Numbered from the stretch's first letter, positions 1 to 4,066 are shown. The stretch is DNA of 5,102 bases from SIG578 sp045543635 (GCA_045543635.1 JAZQMT010000141.1:1-5102); one strand, 5' to 3'. Notes: generated by a model not told the origin, from the letters alone. Made by a program: numbers and translations.

Positions 1-7
1 GTGCCCC

Positions 8-92
8 AGTTATATTCGCCTATCGGCGAGTGATATTGCTTCGCAGTGATATTAGCTGACGCTAGTGATATTGTCCTTCGGACAGTTTTATG
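8..92. repeat. Left half of palindrome array: AGTGATATT words alternating with mini-hairpins
   Basis: The 9-bp word AGTGATATT occurs exactly at 29-37, 45-53 and 64-72, with degenerate copies at 8-16 (AGTTATATT) and about 84-91 (AGTTTTAT). Between the words lie different short perfect palindromes: CGCC-TATC-GGCG (17-28), GC-TTC-GC (38-44), AGC-TGAC-GCT (54-63) and GTCC-TTC-GGAC (73-83). Unit length varies from 16 to 21 bp. No reading frame here looks like a gene. The stem sequences differ but all remain self-complementary, which suggests that structure rather than sequence is maintained. Similar dispersed palindromic repeats are, from memory, common in Ruminococcaceae-type genomes, but I cannot name a family. 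The element may extend beyond the left edge of the window. Confidence 0.85.
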
Positions 93-103
93 GGCGAATA
101 TAA
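10..103. repeat. 11-bp long-range inverted repeat enclosing three mini-hairpins
   Basis: TTATATTCGCC at 10-20 is the exact reverse complement of GGCGAATATAA at 93-103. Paired, these arms would close a 72-base loop that carries three smaller hairpins (38-44, 54-63, 73-83), a cloverleaf-like multibranch fold. The CGCC part of the left arm can alternatively pair locally with GGCG at 25-28, so two folds compete. Confidence 0.7.
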
Positions 104-185
104 TATCACTGAAACCGTAAGGTTTCAATATCACTTTTGCCTTTAGGCAAAAATATCACTGCAAACGATAGTTTGCAATATCACT
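102..185. repeat. Right half of palindrome array: AATATCACT words at exact 25-bp period
   Basis: The word AATATCACT, the exact reverse complement of the left-half word, occurs at 102-110, 127-135, 152-160 and 177-185, always 25 bp apart. Each 16-nt spacer is a perfect stem-loop of 6 bp with a 4-nt loop: GAAACC-GTAA-GGTTTC (111-126), TTTGCC-TTTA-GGCAAA (136-151) and GCAAAC-GATA-GTTTGC (161-176). The three stems share no common sequence. Because left and right words are inverted copies, the whole of 8-185 can also pair as one imperfect giant palindrome in several registers. Function unknown; a mobile-element derivative (MITE or REP-like) or a structured RNA/DNA element are both possible. Confidence 0.88.
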
Positions 186-191
186 CCACCC

Positions 192-218
192 GCCGAGAAA
201 GATTTTTTTGCTTTCGGC
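192..218. repeat. Imperfect hairpin with T-rich loop downstream of the array
   Basis: GCCG (192-195) and AAAG (198-201) pair with CTTT (211-214) and CGGC (215-218), leaving a 2-nt AG bulge and a loop containing seven Ts. It starts seven bases after the last array word and may mark the end of the repeat element. It has no T-tract after the stem, so it is not a normal terminator. Confidence 0.5.
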
Positions 219-251
219 AAGTATTACTTTTCTCAAAGCATGTAACCCACT

Positions 252-285
252 ATGACACTTTCACGACCTCTGTGCAAAGTGTCAT
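252..285. repeat. 13-bp inverted repeat in the gene-less left region
   Basis: ATGACACTTT (252-261) pairs perfectly with AAAGTGTCAT (276-285) and CAC (262-264) with GTG (272-274), with a one-base bulge (C275) and a 7-nt loop. TTATTTT follows on the + strand, a poor T-tract, so it could be a weak terminator, an operator-like palindrome or part of a structured RNA. No coding sequence accompanies it. Confidence 0.55.
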
Positions 286-334
286 TTATTTTGCCAATAT
301 AAAAACTGTGAGAGACAACTTCTTTACGGAGTGC

Positions 335-355
335 GCCTCGATGGGAGGCTTTTTT
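335..355 (+). terminator. Rho-independent terminator, + strand
   Basis: GCCTC (335-339) pairs with GAGGC (345-349) around GATGG and is followed directly by six Ts (350-355). The T-tract sits only on the + strand side, so it ends rightward transcription coming from 1-334 or from a gene beyond the left edge. It lies four bases past the stop codon of the leftward lipoprotein gene and would also keep rightward transcripts from running antisense into it. Confidence 0.65.
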
Positions 356-359
356 GATA

Positions 360-923
360 TTACTGATAAACTCGGACAACTAAGTAATTAATTTCATCAT
401 CGTTTTCCAAAACACGCAAATAGATGCCTTTTCCGTTGATTGCAGCCTTATCGGTGTTGCGCAGGGTATCGGCTTCGGTAATCATGGCTTCAATATCTGC
501 ATCGGTTGTTTCAGGAGCATTTGCTTTTATGATAAGTTTTAAATAGGCTTTAGGGTCCGCTTTAAATTCTTCCCCTTTTATAATAGACAAACCAAATTGT
601 TTTGTAATATCTTTGGTTTGATCTCCGGTAAATTCTTGGGGAACAATATAGCAGTACAGACCGTTTTCCAGACCATACCAATATTTATTATCATTAATGG
701 TGTAGTAATTTTCTCTTGCGGGGTTCAGTGAGCTGTTTCCTTCAACTTGCGAATTAAAATTTTGAAAAGATCGTTGTGCAGTCACCTTGTCGGTAGTGCC
801 GAATTTGGCAGTCTCAATAATCGAAGGTATTTGTGACTCTTCTTGCTCGGGAGTTTTATCACTGCAGGCGGCAAAAGCCATACACAGCGCCAAAGTAAGT
901 AAACAAACAAGCAATTTTTTCAT
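360..923 (-). CDS. Small secreted lipoprotein of unknown function
   Basis: A protein of 187 aa. It opens with a typical lipoprotein signal peptide: MKK, a hydrophobic stretch (residues 4-17) and a lipobox FAAC with the acceptor cysteine at residue 20. After lipid attachment it would sit on the outer face of the cytoplasmic membrane. The mature part (about 168 aa) is acidic and polar, with aromatic-rich segments (near residues 80-95) and a predicted alpha/beta C-terminal part. I recognise no domain or catalytic motif, so no function is given. An in-frame ATG further upstream would extend the frame to position 992, but the start at 923 is preferred: it directly begins the signal peptide and has GGAGG seven bases upstream. 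The gene stands alone, divergent from spoIIQ, and no clear leftward terminator is seen after its stop. Confidence 0.85.
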   Translation of the reverse strand: MKKLLVCLLTLALCMAFAACSDKTPEQEESQIPSIIETAKFGTTDKVTAQRSFQNFNSQVEGNSSLNPARENYYTINDNKYWYGLENGLYCYIVPQEFTGDQTKDITKQFGLSIIKGEEFKADPKAYLKLIIKANAPETTDADIEAMITEADTLRNTDKAAINGKGIYLRVLENDDEINYLVVRVYQ

Positions 924-963
924 AAAAAACCTCCAAAATACAGCTTTCGTATATCTTACAAAC

Positions 964-992
964 AGTCTAACATAAAAAACGAAAAAATTCAA
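964..992 (-). promoter_or_regulatory. Possible SigA promoter of the lipoprotein gene
   Basis: On the minus strand, TTGAAT (992-987) and TAGACT (969-964) are separated by 17 bp, giving four matches of six in each box, within AT-rich DNA. The predicted start would leave a leader of about 35 nt before the ATG at 923. Confidence 0.45.
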
Positions 993-1013
993 CTATATAA
1001 AATTTTTTACAGT

Positions 1014-1042
1014 GAATAAATCAGAAAAGTGGGACAAAAATA
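1014..1042 (+). promoter_or_regulatory. SigF/SigG-like promoter candidate of spoIIQ
   Basis: GAATA (1014-1018), 14 bp, then GACAAAAATA (1033-1042). This resembles the forespore promoter pattern (SigF -35 GYWTA, -10 GGNRANANTW; SigG -35 GHATR), with mismatches only at weaker positions. The call leans on the known SigF control of spoIIQ in Bacillus. No good SigA promoter was seen in the same interval. Confidence 0.4.
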
Positions 1043-1080
1043 TTCTCGTAAAGAGCGTTTTTTAAAAGGAGCAGAATGCT

Positions 1081-1848
1081 ATGAAAATTATGAATACAAA
1101 AAGCGGTAAATTCGGGCGGTTTATGCGGAAAAACGGTGCCTATCTGGTGCTGGGACTTTTAGTGCTCGCTACCTGTGTCGCAGTTTATACCGGAACCGAC
1201 CGCATGAAAAAAAGCCTGCTCTCAACAGGGAGCAGTTCTCAATTAACTGTAAGTGGAGATGATAAAAATTGGAATTCACAAGATCAAAACTCAGCACAGC
1301 AGACCGATGTGCCTCAGCAATCTTCCTCGCAGCCTGCACAGCAGGGGGGATCTATGTCGTCGTCAAAACCGTCAGGCTCGCAAAACTCTTCTCAAGAACA
1401 GTCAAGCTCTCAAGGCTCGCAGCAGATGCTGTTTCTATTGCCTGTCAATGGAGAGGTTGTAAATAAATTCAGCGGTGATAAACCGGTTAAGAGCAAGACA
1501 ATGGGTGATTGGCGATTACACACAGGTATTGACTATGCAGTTGAAAAAGGAACAAGTGTCAAAGCTTCGGGAGAAGGTACGGTTTCCAAAATCTATAATG
1601 ATGATATGTGGGGCACCACCGTTGAAATAGAGCATTTAGGCGGCGTTACTACCATCTATTCCTCTCTTTCTGATAAGGTTCCGGTTCAGAAAGGACAAAA
1701 GGTCGAGTCGGGACAAGCTATCGGCACTGTCGGAAATACAGCTAAAATTGAGCTTTCCGAAGTAAGTCATCTGCATTTTGCCGTTAAAAAGGACGGAAAA
1801 TATATAGATCCTGAAAGCATAATCACAAAGCCTATCGGAAAAGAGTAA
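1081..1848 (+). CDS. spoIIQ: SpoIIQ-like stage II sporulation protein, M23 (LytM) domain
   Basis: A protein of 255 aa: short basic cytoplasmic N-terminus, one membrane segment (about residues 19-38), a Ser/Gln-rich low-complexity linker (about 48-115) and a C-terminal M23/LytM domain (about 118-250). In SpoIIQ proteins this fold faces the space between forespore and mother cell and joins SpoIIIAH in the engulfment channel. Zinc-ligand motifs are present: H147 and D151 (HTGID) and H230-L-H232. The usual YxHL motif instead reads Y-S-S-L (193-196), so the second catalytic-type histidine is Ser195; peptidase activity is doubtful. ATG 1081 is chosen for AAAAGGAG nine bases upstream; a second ATG three codons on is too far from it. 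A generic M23 cell-wall hydrolase is the alternative, but the single membrane anchor, domain layout and proximity to spoIIID favour SpoIIQ. Confidence 0.82.
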   Translation: MKIMNTKSGKFGRFMRKNGAYLVLGLLVLATCVAVYTGTDRMKKSLLSTGSSSQLTVSGDDKNWNSQDQNSAQQTDVPQQSSSQPAQQGGSMSSSKPSGSQNSSQEQSSSQGSQQMLFLLPVNGEVVNKFSGDKPVKSKTMGDWRLHTGIDYAVEKGTSVKASGEGTVSKIYNDDMWGTTVEIEHLGGVTTIYSSLSDKVPVQKGQKVESGQAIGTVGNTAKIELSEVSHLHFAVKKDGKYIDPESIITKPIGKE

Positions 1849-1892
1849 AACTGCCCTCAGCCGAGTTCTCGGGCGGAAAAGGGGCACAGAAT

Positions 1893-1924
1893 AAAACCCC
1901 GAGCGCATCAGCGTTCGGGGTTTT
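1893..1924. terminator. Bidirectional terminator between spoIIQ and spoIIID
   Basis: AAAACCCCGA (1893-1902) pairs with TCGGGGTTTT (1915-1924), continued by a G-T wobble and CGC/GCG (1904-1906 with 1911-1913) around the loop ATCA. A-tract and T-tract flank the stem, so it can work in both directions. The spoIIID stop codon (1910-1908) is the loop itself, and the last spoIIID codons form one arm of the stem. Confidence 0.88.
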
Positions 1925-2186
1925 GCCTTTTCAGTTGCCTGCAAATAAGATATTTTCGGCGGGTAGCATTTCCACCGCGGATGTGACGCTCGGATTTGTT
2001 TAAATCCATTACCTTTTTTACCGATTTGTACAAAGCGGGGTCAATTTTATGTAGTCTTTCCGAAATATCCTTGTGAACGGTGGATTTGCTGATCTTAAAA
2101 ACCTTAGCAGCCGCCCGCACTGTTGCCCCCGTTTTAATGATGTATTCCCCTAAATGGATCGCTCTGTCATGGGTGGTCTCTCTCAT
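1908..2186 (-). CDS. spoIIID: SpoIIID, mother-cell sporulation transcription regulator
   Basis: A protein of 92 aa, matching the usual SpoIIID size (93 aa in Bacillus subtilis). It has a helix-turn-helix at about residues 21-41 (ATVRAAAKVF, then SKSTVHKD) and the family's signature basic tail RHIRGGNATRRKY (67-79), which contacts DNA beside the helix-turn-helix. SpoIIID is a DNA-binding activator and repressor that reshapes the SigE regulon in the mother cell after engulfment begins and helps switch on sigK. The start at 2186 is set by AGGAG eight bases upstream and by family length; the in-frame ATG at 2252 would lie upstream of the promoter. The residues after about 80 (ICRQLKRQNPER) are less family-like and partly encoded by the terminator stem. 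It converges with spoIIQ and diverges from the TSUP pair. Confidence 0.95.
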   Translation of the reverse strand: MRETTHDRAIHLGEYIIKTGATVRAAAKVFKISKSTVHKDISERLHKIDPALYKSVKKVMDLNKSERHIRGGNATRRKYLICRQLKRQNPER

Positions 2187-2213
2187 ACAATCAACTCCTA
2201 AAAACACTACTTC

Positions 2214-2241
2214 ATTATATGAGAGGTTGCAATACAATATG
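2214..2241 (-). promoter_or_regulatory. SigE-type promoter of spoIIID
   Basis: On the minus strand, CATATT (2241-2236), exactly 14 bp, then CATATAAT (2221-2214). This closely matches the SigE consensus (about KMATATT, N14, CATACANT), with one mismatch in the -10 box. spoIIID is SigE-dependent in Bacillus subtilis. The predicted leader is about 20 nt, with AGGAG at 2199-2195. No SigA -35 box is correctly spaced for the TATAAT inside the -10 box. Confidence 0.7.
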
Positions 2242-2268
2242 TTTAAATTCAAAGAAAGGAGAAGCGGT

Positions 2269-2625
2269 ATGAAATCTAAAAAGCTTTACTGCCTGTTTAC
2301 CGGTGCACTCTGTGGCTTTTTAAATGGTTTTTTCGGAGCGGGCGGCGGTACTGTTGCCGTTCCTTTGCTGCGCAAGGCAGGGCTTTCAGAGCAGGAATCC
2401 CATGCCACCTCGGTAGCGGTCATTTTGGCGGTTACGCTGGTGAGTGCGGGATTTTACCTTTGGCGCGGTAATGTCACCTTTTCGGATAGTCTGGGATTTC
2501 TTTATACCGGGGTTATCGGTGCGGCGGTAGGAGCTAAACTTCTGAAAAAGATTTCGGGAGCGTGGCTTCGGCGAATTTTCGGTGTGCTTATCGTAGTGGC
2601 TTCTGTGAGGATGCTTTTGCGATGA
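2269..2625 (+). CDS. TSUP (TauE/SafE) family permease, N-terminal half
   Basis: A protein of 118 aa, roughly half of a normal TSUP transporter (about 250 aa, two homologous repeats). It shows the family's glycine-rich motif GAGGGT at residues 23-28 after the first hydrophobic helix, the following conserved His-Ala-Thr-Ser (45-48), and about four membrane helices (near 6-22, 44-64, 74-94, 98-116). TSUP proteins move sulfite, sulfonates or other small anions, mostly outwards; the substrate here cannot be read from sequence. ATG 2269 is chosen because AAAGGAG ends seven bases before it and the first helix follows at once; the frame is open far upstream but only across the spoIIID promoter and gene. 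Its stop overlaps the start of the next gene by four bases (ATGA). Confidence 0.85.
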   Translation: MKSKKLYCLFTGALCGFLNGFFGAGGGTVAVPLLRKAGLSEQESHATSVAVILAVTLVSAGFYLWRGNVTFSDSLGFLYTGVIGAAVGAKLLKKISGAWLRRIFGVLIVVASVRMLLR

Positions 2626-2999
2626 ATGGTGTTATGCAAGCGATTGTAGGCTTTTTTGCTGCTATTATCGGTTCAATGGGGATGGGTGGAGGAGGAATAT
2701 TGCTTCTCTATCTATCAGCATTTACTGATATATCACAGCTTAAGGCGCAGGGAATAAATCTTATCTTTTTTTTACCGGTAGGAGCAGTTTCGGTATTTTT
2801 TCATATAAAAAACGGGTTTATCCGCAAAAAAACCGCATTGTTTACAATACTCACGGCTGTCCCCGGAGCGGTGCTCGGGGCATGGAGCTCGGGACTTATC
2901 GACCAGAGCCTGCTTCGAAAGGCACTTGCTCTTTTTCTCCTGTTTTTAGGACTTAAAGAAATAATCGGATCCTTTCAAAAAAAAGAAAAGCGCACATAG
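2622..2999 (+). CDS. TSUP (TauE/SafE) family permease, C-terminal half
   Basis: A protein of 125 aa, the second TSUP repeat: glycine motif GMGGGG at residues 20-25, a matching KAQGIN segment (41-46) where the first half has the HATS segment, and about four hydrophobic helices (near 4-30, 44-62, 70-90, 98-117), ending in a basic tail (KKEKRT). The ATG at 2622 overlaps the upstream TGA as ATGA, the classic arrangement for translational coupling, so the two halves should be made in equal amounts and probably assemble as one transporter. A later in-frame ATG exists at 2634 but lacks this overlap. The TAG stop lies inside the 5' arm of the terminator that follows. Function beyond small-anion export cannot be told. 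Confidence 0.85.
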   Translation: MNGVMQAIVGFFAAIIGSMGMGGGGILLLYLSAFTDISQLKAQGINLIFFLPVGAVSVFFHIKNGFIRKKTALFTILTAVPGAVLGAWSSGLIDQSLLRKALALFLLFLGLKEIIGSFQKKEKRT

Positions 3000-3170
3000 C
3001 TTGCTATGTGCGCTTAATTTTGAGCCCGCCTTGCCGTCTTACATCGATATAAAACCCGATTCATAAGAAAAGGGACGGTATAGCCACGAGACAGATTCAC
3101 GCTCCCTTCGTCCGCAAAATGCGGGAGGTCTGCAATCGGCTGCCAAAGAAGCTTTCCAGAAAATAAAAGT
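2979..3170 (-). ncRNA. Candidate small RNA (about 190 nt) upstream of the shared terminator
   Basis: A gene-less interval read leftward from a good promoter (3203-3176) to a strong terminator. The RNA can form a nested hairpin: 3138-3141 with 3082-3085, 3128-3131 with 3089-3092, and 3123-3127 (CUCCC) with 3102-3106 (GGGAG). A second stem is CCGUC/GACGG (3078-3074 with 3038-3034), then the terminator. An alternative long-range pairing joins 3139-3134 with 3061-3056. It contains ACCUCCC (3129-3123), resembling the anti-Shine-Dalgarno of 16S rRNA. I do not recognise a family with confidence; 6S RNA or a sporulation RNA such as CsfG are candidates by size only. Its 3' end is antisense to the last bases of the second TSUP gene. 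The 84-aa frame across it is not protein-like. Confidence 0.55.
2988..3021. terminator. Strong bidirectional terminator
   Basis: A perfect 13-bp stem, AAGCGCACATAGC (2988-3000) with GCTATGTGCGCTT (3003-3015). On the + strand AATTTT follows, ending the TSUP operon. On the minus strand it is followed by four Ts, a C and eight more Ts (2989-2977), a much stronger tract, so the hairpin seems built at least as much for the leftward transcript. The TSUP stop codon (2997-2999) lies within the stem. Confidence 0.9.
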
Positions 3171-3175
3171 GTTGG

Positions 3176-3203
3176 ATTATAATAGAAGTAATGTTTCAAA
3201 CAA
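3176..3203 (-). promoter_or_regulatory. SigA promoter of the leftward small RNA
   Basis: On the minus strand, TTGTTT (3203-3198), 16 bp, then a perfect TATAAT (3181-3176). It lies between the DUF1292 stop codon and the gene-less interval, so it is placed to drive only the small RNA. A + strand TATAAT overlaps it but has no -35 box at a proper distance. Confidence 0.6.
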
Positions 3204-3218
3204 GGCAGAATAAAAAAC

Positions 3219-3548
3219 TTATTTGTTTTCGGTTTCTTCATCCTCAGGATAAAGAAATTCAAATTCATCAGACAGACGCTCTACAAAGACAGCTGCAATA
3301 CGGTCAAACTCTTCTTCATCCTCAATGTGCATAAAGCTTTCATCGGGATCATTGCGGTCAACCTTCATGATGATAAGCTCACCATCGCTGTCAATGTATT
3401 CTTGTGAATTATTTGCTGTGGGGAAGATGGCGATGTAGTGCTCGCCGTTGTCAGTATCCAATTCGTCTAAAAGCTCAAACTCGTGTTCCTGCCCATCTTC
3501 GTCAATAAGGGTAAGAATCTCGGGTCCGAATCCCATCTCTTCCGGCAT
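3219..3548 (-). CDS. DUF1292 family protein (YrzB-like)
   Basis: A protein of 109 aa, very acidic throughout, with the DUF1292 pattern: an opening LTLIDEDGQEHEFELLDEL (about residues 12-30), a middle YIAIFPTANN (38-47), then an ELIIMKV strand (57-63) and a C-terminal helix FDRIAAVFVERL (81-92). The family is small, cytoplasmic, widespread in Firmicutes and of unknown function; in many relatives it sits next to ruvX (yrrK) and the IreB-like yrzL downstream of alaS. Those neighbours are absent here, where it appears as a single-gene unit with its own promoter. ATG 3548 has AAAGGAAG eight bases upstream; the next ATG (3536) lacks a site. No terminator lies between its stop and the small RNA promoter, so its message may run on to the terminator at 2988-3015. 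Confidence 0.9.
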   Translation of the reverse strand: MPEEMGFGPEILTLIDEDGQEHEFELLDELDTDNGEHYIAIFPTANNSQEYIDSDGELIIMKVDRNDPDESFMHIEDEEEFDRIAAVFVERLSDEFEFLYPEDEETENK

Positions 3549-3589
3549 AGTTAAAACTTCCTTTCGGATTAAATTCTTTTTGCATCTTT

Positions 3590-3618
3590 ATTTTACAATA
3601 TTGAACCTCACAAGTCAA
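3590..3618 (-). promoter_or_regulatory. SigA promoter of the DUF1292 gene
   Basis: On the minus strand, TTGACT (3618-3613), 17 bp, then TAAAAT (3595-3590): five of six matches in each box at ideal spacing. The leader would be about 35 nt with AAAGGAAG before the ATG at 3548. Confidence 0.75.
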
Positions 3619-3773
3619 CTACAAAATGTTGGGATAGGTTCTTTTTGCTCGCGTATATTTGAGATAATGCGACAGAAAATGAAATATTACGGCTTTTTTT
3701 ATCGTTTGCTGCAGCTGTTTTTAATACATTTGAGCTTTTGCATAAAAAAAATAAAAAAAGTTGAAAAAAACTG
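3619..3773. other. AT-rich spacer without a recognised gene
   Basis: This stretch between two divergent promoters holds no convincing frame on either strand; frames that cross it have no ribosome site and low-complexity translations. Its right end (about 3740-3770) is rich in A-tracts and probably serves as an UP element for the + strand promoter that follows. Nothing else is seen. Confidence 0.6.
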
Positions 3774-3802
3774 TTGACAATTTGCAGTAAGTATGATATT
3801 AT
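3774..3802 (+). promoter_or_regulatory. Very strong extended -10 SigA promoter
   Basis: A perfect TTGACA (3774-3779), exactly 17 bp, then TATTAT (3797-3802) preceded by TGA, an extended -10. A-tracts lie just upstream. It is the best promoter in the window and resembles those of stable RNA genes. Expected transcription start is near 3809. Confidence 0.85.
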
Positions 3803-3859
3803 ATAGTCGAAGAGAGAAAGAGATAAAAATAAAAGAAAAAAGTGAAGGAGGAGAGTCCG

Positions 3860-3910
3860 GTGGTAATTGAAATGTGTACTCTCAAAATAAGGAGCATCCA
3901 AAAAATTTAA
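3860..3910 (+). CDS. Possible 16-aa micro-ORF in the + strand RNA
   Basis: GTG at 3860 follows AAGGAGG with an 8-base spacing and opens MVIEMCTLKIRSIQKI, then TAA. The ribosome site is excellent, but the product is tiny and the region also forms a hairpin, so the frame may be incidental. If real it could be a leader peptide or small regulatory peptide. Confidence 0.2.
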   Translation: MVIEMCTLKIRSIQKI

Positions 3911-3928
3911 AGAGATGGAGTGAGTCCA

Positions 3929-3949
3929 ATGTACTATTCACTTTTTTGA
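3929..3949 (+). CDS. Possible 6-aa micro-ORF in the + strand RNA
   Basis: ATG at 3929 has GGAG (3917-3920) eight bases upstream and encodes MYYSLF before TGA. The start codon lies in the loop of the 3919-3942 hairpin, whose stem includes part of the ribosome site. It is listed because it repeats the arrangement of the frame at 3860. Confidence 0.15.
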   Translation: MYYSLF

Positions 3950-4025
3950 AAAAACTGAAAGAGGTGAGTCCAAAGATTTATTAACGGCTCGTATTTAAAT
4001 ATATAAAATAAAATTTAAAATAGAT

Positions 4026-4058
4026 AAGCAGGTAGCGAGAAGCTACCTGCTTTGTTTG
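4026..4058. terminator. Bidirectional terminator after the + strand RNA
   Basis: An 11-bp perfect stem, AAGCAGGTAGC (4026-4036) with GCTACCTGCTT (4042-4052), loop GAGAA, followed on the + strand by a T-rich run (TTTGTTTGT). On the minus strand the stem is followed by TTATCTATTTT, so it can also end the DUF4364 transcript coming from the right. Confidence 0.88.
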
Positions 4059-4066
4059 TGTCTGTA

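Larger units (their letters stand above)
3809..4056 (+). ncRNA. Candidate abundant RNA with repeated SD-GAGTCC hairpin modules
   Basis: About 245 nt between the strong promoter and a strong terminator, with no gene of normal size. A purine-rich 5' part (3810-3850) is followed by four related modules in which a GGAG or GAGG purine block precedes GAGTCC or a variant: 3847-3858, 3891-3899 (GCATCC), 3917-3927 and 3961-3971. Three fold as hairpins: GAGAGT/ACTCTC (3851-3856 with 3878-3883), AGTGAGT/ATTCACT (3919-3925 with 3936-3942) and GAGTCC/GGCTC (3966-3971 with 3986-3990, one bulge). The blocks look like ribosome sites and two precede tiny frames of 16 and 6 codons. It may be a regulatory RNA, a carrier of micro-ORFs, or the remnant leader of a lost gene. 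No known family recognised. Confidence 0.55.

Noticed and set aside
102..185. CRISPR array, because a 9-bp word recurs at a constant 25-bp interval with differing spacers
   Set aside because: The repeat is far too short, every spacer is a perfect palindrome, the word is inverted in the left half, and no cas gene is present.
137..391. 84-codon + strand frame as a gene
   Set aside because: It runs through the palindrome array and the terminator, lacks a ribosome site and gives a translation with no protein-like pattern.
924..992. Longer N-terminus for the lipoprotein
   Set aside because: The extension would place 23 residues before a textbook lipoprotein signal peptide and covers its promoter; GGAGG correctly precedes the ATG at 923.
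1861..1892. Small CCGAG-TT-CTCGG hairpin just after spoIIQ as a separate terminator
   Set aside because: It is not followed by a T-tract; the hairpin at 1893-1924 clearly serves as the terminator.
2210..2238. SigE-like promoter for the TSUP genes (AATACAAT at 2231-2238)
   Set aside because: No acceptable -35 box is found at the needed distance; the match is one-sided and may be chance in AT-rich DNA.
3049..3092. T-box or other riboswitch in the leftward small RNA, suggested by a UAUACCGUCC stretch
   Set aside because: The T-box sequence (UGGNACCGCG) is not present and no gene lies downstream in that direction before the terminator.
3014..3268. 84-codon minus-strand frame as a protein gene
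   Set aside because: It overlaps the end of the DUF1292 gene and starts without a ribosome site; promoter, hairpins and terminator explain the interval better as an RNA.
3448..3777. 109-codon + strand frame opposite DUF1292
   Set aside because: It is the antisense shadow of the acidic DUF1292 gene (serine-rich translation) and continues through AT-rich spacer without a ribosome site.
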